A stretch of DNA of 26,014 nucleotides, from positions 1 to 26,014 of IMG/VR virus record IMGVR_UViG_3300046028_003541. One strand, given 5' to 3'. The stretch's first letter is position 1, and each line of letters opens with the position of its first letter. Position numbers and translations under genes: made by a program. Shown here in pieces: positions 22,873-26,014 of this stretch. Below the pieces are notes generated by a model. It was given only the letters and a program-made list of their open reading frames with translations. It did no database searches and was not told the origin of the DNA. Origin of the DNA: a virus.

Positions 22873-23839
22873 TGAGCATATCCTTCACAACCATTTTAGA
22901 CAATCTAATAACATAAGCGGCGTTATCTTGAAATCCAAACGAGATAACTAGATCATTATCTTTTTCTGCAAGACCAGCAGCAAATTCTATCCTGGCATCT
23001 AGAAAAGAAAAGACCTCAGACTTTGAGATTACTCTATAATCTTTTGACCAGTAAATGAATCTGTGTCGATATGTGCCATCTTTTTTACCCAATTCACTTG
23101 AATGAAAATATGTTTCGTGTATGAGCATGAGGTAACCGTCTTCAAAAGGAATAACTTGACCACCACCGCGTTGATCAGCATTGAAGAAATATTCACTACC
23201 TAGATAAACTTGTTCGCATGTTTTATTGATTGGATCAACCTTAACAATTTCAACAGGATTACACCACTTCCAATAATGATACTGCTTATCGATAATCGGC
23301 ATCCAGTTCTTTTCACAATAAGAATCGTCTTTGAAAGGTGCTGGGATTCTAAATCTTGAAACTTCTTTAACGCTGTCTTCCGATATTTCCAATTCGGATA
23401 ATTCCATACGACCTTCGCCATTCGTCTTCGTATCACGACGAACACCAGTTAGATATATTTTGTTGTCCCATTTAACAATTCGTCCGTCTTCAAGTCCAAC
23501 AAATTCCCACACTGGCGGCATATCAAATTCAGAGGTATCAATTTTATGATACCACTTCATAGTGAGATCATCATTGAGTTCACCAAAATAGTTTGTTGTT
23601 CTTAAAGTCAAATCGTTTTCGGGATTGAAATAAACAAGAGGTCCATATGGATGTTCATGGATACCCAACTCTGAACTATACAATGTGTATTGGCAATGTC
23701 TTAGATTGAAGTATAGTTTGCCATTATCATTGTATATACTTGGATTGAACAGTCCAGTTCCACCTGTTAGTTCTGATGGAATAATGAGTGGTTGAATTTT
23801 ACCACCTGCGTCTAACGCTGCTTTTGTCAAATGTATCAT
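22865..23839 (-). CDS. GH130-like five-bladed beta-propeller protein
   Basis: The 324-residue product has the blade signatures of the GH130/GH43-like propellers that include mannoside phosphorylases: GLFNPSIYNDNGKLYFNLR at blade 1, VGLEDGRIVKWDNKIYLTGVRR, EKNWMPI, GGGQVIPFEDGYLMLIHE, and near the end RIEFAAGLAEKDNDLVISFGFQDN. The conserved Asp of LEDGRI is where GH130 enzymes place the catalytic acid. The gene lies between the DUF4376 and fusion genes in the tail-fibre block, so the protein may degrade or bind host surface mannoglycans, or modify fibres. AAGG lies upstream of the ATG. Catalysis is not proven. Confidence 0.78.
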   Translation of the reverse strand: MIHLTKAALDAGGKIQPLIIPSELTGGTGLFNPSIYNDNGKLYFNLRHCQYTLYSSELGIHEHPYGPLVYFNPENDLTLRTTNYFGELNDDLTMKWYHKIDTSEFDMPPVWEFVGLEDGRIVKWDNKIYLTGVRRDTKTNGEGRMELSELEISEDSVKEVSRFRIPAPFKDDSYCEKNWMPIIDKQYHYWKWCNPVEIVKVDPINKTCEQVYLGSEYFFNADQRGGGQVIPFEDGYLMLIHETYFHSSELGKKDGTYRHRFIYWSKDYRVISKSEVFSFLDARIEFAAGLAEKDNDLVISFGFQDNAAYVIRLSKMVVKDMLNA

Positions 23840-23865
23840 AATGTAACCTTAAAATTGTTTCACTT

Positions 23866-24612
23866 CTATTGTATATAGTCACTGCTTACTGGCCAATAAA
23901 TTGTATTGGCATAATCTCTTGGTATTGGTACAGAATCTTTTATCACTCTAGCATGGAAAATATATAGTCTCTCATGATCGGCTGCTCTTTTACCAAACGA
24001 TACAGTATCAAAAGCATCCATTGGTACGGTGCTATTGTCTTTAGCAATCCATACAAAAGGATCTGTTCCTCCATGCCAATAGTAATTGTTTGCTTGAGCA
24101 CCAGCCTGAATTGCCATGTGTGCTAGAAGTGCTGATCCAGAAATTCTTTTTTGATCTTCTGGTCTACTATCATACATAACACCATTGAAAAGAAATCCAT
24201 CTGCTATTTTTTGATCACGATAAACATTAATCTCATTTACAAGTCTTTCGTTTTCTATAGTCAACTCTTCTGGAGTTGGAGTGCGAACTTCCCAAGTTTG
24301 ATACCATTCACCATCAATCTTTGTTGGTTCAACTTCAACGCAGATTTGACTATCTGTATACGTTGGCTTTTCTGTTGGAATACGATTTACTTTTTTCCAG
24401 AGATCAACAAACACATCATATTCACCCAACTCAGTAATGATTGTGTTACCAGGTCTTGGATTTCCATTCCATTCAATTTCACCAATAGATTCATTTTGAT
24501 TCCACTGTAAAGCATGAAAATTTTCTGGTAAAGATGAACAATCAACATTTGAGGATTGTCCATCAATACCAACAAGATTATCACTTTTTATTATTGTTAG
24601 TCTGTTCATCAT
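23866..24612 (-). CDS. DUF4376 phage tail-fibre-associated protein
   Basis: The product has 248 residues. The C-terminal half (about 125-245) carries the DUF4376 pattern: NVYRDQKIADGFLFNGVMYDSR, RISGSALLAHMAIQAGAQ, TDPFVWIAKD, and VSFGKRAADHERLYIFHAR. Such domains occur in phage fibre assembly or accessory proteins. The N-terminal half contains Trp-rich strands (residues 30-80) and an acidic stretch. The start is one of two consecutive ATGs at 24612 and 24609, with GAGG upstream, and it overlaps the preceding gene by 32 bases. It probably works with the collagen-repeat fibre encoded upstream. Confidence 0.82.
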   Translation of the reverse strand: MMNRLTIIKSDNLVGIDGQSSNVDCSSLPENFHALQWNQNESIGEIEWNGNPRPGNTIITELGEYDVFVDLWKKVNRIPTEKPTYTDSQICVEVEPTKIDGEWYQTWEVRTPTPEELTIENERLVNEINVYRDQKIADGFLFNGVMYDSRPEDQKRISGSALLAHMAIQAGAQANNYYWHGGTDPFVWIAKDNSTVPMDAFDTVSFGKRAADHERLYIFHARVIKDSVPIPRDYANTIYWPVSSDYIQ

Positions 24613-24922
24613 ATATAATCCTCATAGGCGCTTCGTTAATATTTTGTTGTGGTGGGCTACTTAAAGCAATCATTGTATTTATCGTCGCTTCTGTTGCTCT
24701 TACATATTCATTTCTAAATGATTCTGTAGCAGCTCCTGCTTGTCTTGTTTGATTTGCATTTTCAATCAATAGATGTGGAAGCCAAGCAATTGAACATCCC
24801 CACTCATCAACTTCTTTACCCGTATTTGTATCTGTACCTCTAACTTGAATAAACCAGTTACACTGCATTTGAATGCAGTCTTTTTGTAAGAGAGGGCAAA
24901 AATTACCAGGTTTTAATTGCAT
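24581..24922 (-). CDS. Conserved phage protein with paired cysteines
   Basis: The product has 113 residues. The opening (MQLKPGNFCPLLQKDCIQM then QCNWFIQVRG) has three cysteines, and DEWGCSIAWLPHLLIEN supplies a fourth, which could bind metal. The C-terminal half is Gln/Ala/Asn-rich and may be helical. Similar proteins are common beside fibre genes in T4-like marine phages. AGGAG precedes the ATG, and its promoter region is at 24945-24973. No function is known. Confidence 0.75.
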   Translation of the reverse strand: MQLKPGNFCPLLQKDCIQMQCNWFIQVRGTDTNTGKEVDEWGCSIAWLPHLLIENANQTRQAGAATESFRNEYVRATEATINTMIALSSPPQQNINEAPMRIIYDEQTNNNKK

Positions 24923-24944
24923 AACGAACTACTCCTTTTTTATC

Positions 24945-24973
24945 ACAATATCACATTTATATTTATATGTCAA
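24945..24973 (-). promoter_or_regulatory. Promoter region with TTGACA-N17-TATTGT and an overlapping TATAAATA late motif
   Basis: TTGACA lies at 24973-24968, and TATTGT (24950-24945) follows at 17 bases. The exact T4 late motif TATAAATA begins immediately after TTGACA (24967-24960). Either element could transcribe the DUF4376/propeller/fusion group. The fibre gene stop is at 24976, so its coding sequence abuts the promoter. Confidence 0.7.
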
Positions 24974-24975
24974 GA

Positions 24976-26014
24976 TTAATTTTTCTGTGCGACGATAAAG
25001 TCAACATATTGTACTGCCATGTCTATGGCAGTACCGGTAAATGTGTGACTGTGTGCAGTACCAGAAAATGTGTGACTGTGTGCAGTACCAGCGAAGGTGT
25101 GTGTTGGGTGAGTCGCAGAGAATGAGTGACTGTGACTGCCGCTGCCACCATTGTAACCAGCTAAAAGTCTATCTGCTCCAACAGAGGTACCTCTAAGTGT
25201 GTAACTGTAGGCGCTTTGAGGTGCAAAGTAGGTTTGATCAAAATAATTGCTGCCATCAGGTGCACTGCCGGTGCCGCCGCCGGGACTTGCAATGTAGTGA
25301 GTGTGTGATGGCATTTCAGTAGTAGAAAGTGTAAATCCATTTGTAGTGCCGGAAATGCCGCCGGCAGAAATTGTACCGCCAGCGGTTTCTGAACTTATTG
25401 TACCGGCAGCGGTTTCTGAACTTATTGAACCACTCACAGACTTTGAAGCAAAAGCTGTAGTGAATGCAACAGTACCACCTGATCCAACTGTACCACTAAC
25501 AATTCTCATTGCTTTATTGTTGTGCGTAAGGTCTTTTGTCCAGCCAGTAGGTGCTGCGTCTTGTTGAAACACAAGTCTAGTACCAGAAACAAATATTTCA
25601 CCAGTTGATCCTTGCAGACCTGTGCCTAAAATACCCTGAAATCCATTTGCTCCTTGAGTGCCTGTAGTACCTTGAATACTGGTACCTATAGTGCCCTGGA
25701 ATCCATTAGCACCCTGTGTTCCTGTAGCACCTTGAGTGCCATTAGCACCTTGAATACTGGTACCTATAGTGCCCTGGAATCCATTCGCGCCTTGAGTGCC
25801 AGTTGTTCCTTGAAATCCATTAGCGCCTTGAGTACCTGTAGTGCCTTGAAATCCGTTTGCGCCTTGAGTGCCAGTTGTTCCTTGAAATCCATTAGCGCCT
25901 TGAGTACCAGTAGTGCCTTGAAATCCGTTTGCGCCTTGAGTGCCAGTTGTTCCTTGAAATCCATTAGCGCCTTGAGTACCAGTAGTGCCTTGAAATCCGT
26001 TTGCGCCTTGAGTG
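24976..26014 (-). CDS. Collagen-like tail fibre / tail-collar protein (partial, N-terminus off right edge)
   Basis: The frame is open from base 26014 down to TAA at 24976 (346 codons present), so only the C-terminal part is seen. The upstream part is Gly-X-Y repeats (GTQGANGFQGTTG). Three GxxxxG interruptions are visible (GTSIQG twice, GTGLQG once). The C-terminal domain, from about FQQDAAPTGWTKD, is a tail-collar/phage receptor-binding type. It has internal repeats (ISSETAAGT), PSHTHY, three HSHSF/HSHTF motifs and a final AVQYVDFIVAQKN strand. His-x-His pairs bind iron in the T4 gp12 fibre, and similar metal use here is plausible. It probably trimerises as a host-recognition fibre. A GTG at 25572 lies within this frame and is not the gene's start. 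Confidence 0.88.
   Translation of the reverse strand, partial: TQGANGFQGTTGTQGANGFQGTTGTQGANGFQGTTGTQGANGFQGTTGTQGANGFQGTTGTQGANGFQGTTGTQGANGFQGTIGTSIQGANGTQGATGTQGANGFQGTIGTSIQGTTGTQGANGFQGILGTGLQGSTGEIFVSGTRLVFQQDAAPTGWTKDLTHNNKAMRIVSGTVGSGGTVAFTTAFASKSVSGSISSETAAGTISSETAGGTISAGGISGTTNGFTLSTTEMPSHTHYIASPGGGTGSAPDGSNYFDQTYFAPQSAYSYTLRGTSVGADRLLAGYNGGSGSHSHSFSATHPTHTFAGTAHSHTFSGTAHSHTFTGTAIDMAVQYVDFIVAQKN
25791..26014. repeat. Tandem 72-bp repeat in the collagen-like region
   Basis: Units start at 25791, 25863 and 25935, with a partial fourth at 26007. Each 72-bp unit is two related 36-bp halves encoding 12 residues. Units two and three are identical, and unit one differs by one base (T for A at the GTACC-GTAG position). 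More diverged copies continue back to about 25610. Recent expansion by slippage or recombination is likely. Confidence 0.9.

Noticed and set aside
25764-25964. Lys/Ala/Leu repetitive frame on the minus strand
   Set aside because: It is a shifted reading of the collagen repeat; the Gly-X-Y frame is the one that continues into the fibre tip.
25791-26014. CRISPR-like array
   Set aside because: The units are contiguous with no unique spacers, and they encode in-frame Gly-X-Y repeats.

Overview
The window looks like a 26 kb piece of a T4-like myovirus that infects a Gram-negative, probably aquatic, bacterium. The evidence is a family B DNA polymerase of the T4 gp43 type with a C-terminal clamp-binding tail, two exact copies of the T4 late promoter motif TATAAATA, a collagen-like tail-fibre/collar protein, an hsp20 and a pstS of the kind carried by marine T4-like phages, and many small phage-type proteins. 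Several genes (a DUF1289 protein, a DUF3563-like protein, and an LpxH-like phosphoesterase next to a GT4 glycosyltransferase) suggest a proteobacterial, perhaps alphaproteobacterial, host. That host assignment is inference. Base composition is AT-rich, and every gene I can support lies on the minus strand, so transcription runs from high to low coordinates. Genes are packed with 1 to 30 base overlaps (ATGA, TAATG, GTGA, TTGA junctions), which implies translational coupling.

Reading in the direction of transcription there are four blocks. (1) 26014-20341 is the fibre block: the 3' part of a collagen-repeat fibre, a small phage protein, a DUF4376 protein, a GH130-like five-bladed propeller, and an 843-residue fusion of TPR-like helices, two methyltransferase domains and a 2-oxoglutarate oxygenase-like domain. 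(2) 20330-18475 is the stress/nutrient block: promoter, hsp20, a DUF3563-like small gene, a hairpin, and pstS. (3) 18471-7331 is an eleven-kilobase sugar/surface-glycan operon of about 15 genes. It starts at a perfect TTGACA-N17-TATAAT promoter whose -10 box sits in the loop of the pstS terminator hairpin. It encodes a GT2, two small methyltransferases, a TOD1/MUCI70-like transferase, a GT10 fucosyltransferase, an HtrL/YibB protein, a sugar nucleotidyltransferase, a cupin, a RuBisCO-like protein (RLP), a TylF-type O-methyltransferase, a further putative glycosyltransferase, a GDPD-like phosphodiesterase, a nucleotide-sugar dehydrogenase, an SDR epimerase and a DUF1289 protein. (4) 7344-1 starts at another strong sigma70-type promoter. 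It carries a small protein, tRNA-Gly(UCC), a secreted small protein, the LpxH-like/GT4 pair, five small phage proteins, the DNA polymerase and a membrane/coiled-coil protein cut by the left edge.

The most unusual content is the RLP at 12270-13481. It is translationally coupled to a cupin and a sugar nucleotidyltransferase inside a phage glycan cluster. It keeps the carbamate/metal triad (K188, D190, E191) and the KPK motif, but lacks the loop-6 lysine and the Asn and Glu that a carboxylase needs. It is therefore most likely a sugar-phosphate enolase or isomerase making an unusual sugar, not a carbon-fixing enzyme. There is no gene-free stretch over 300 bases; the largest gaps are about 100 bases (19450-19548 and 20238-20340) and both hold regulatory sites.
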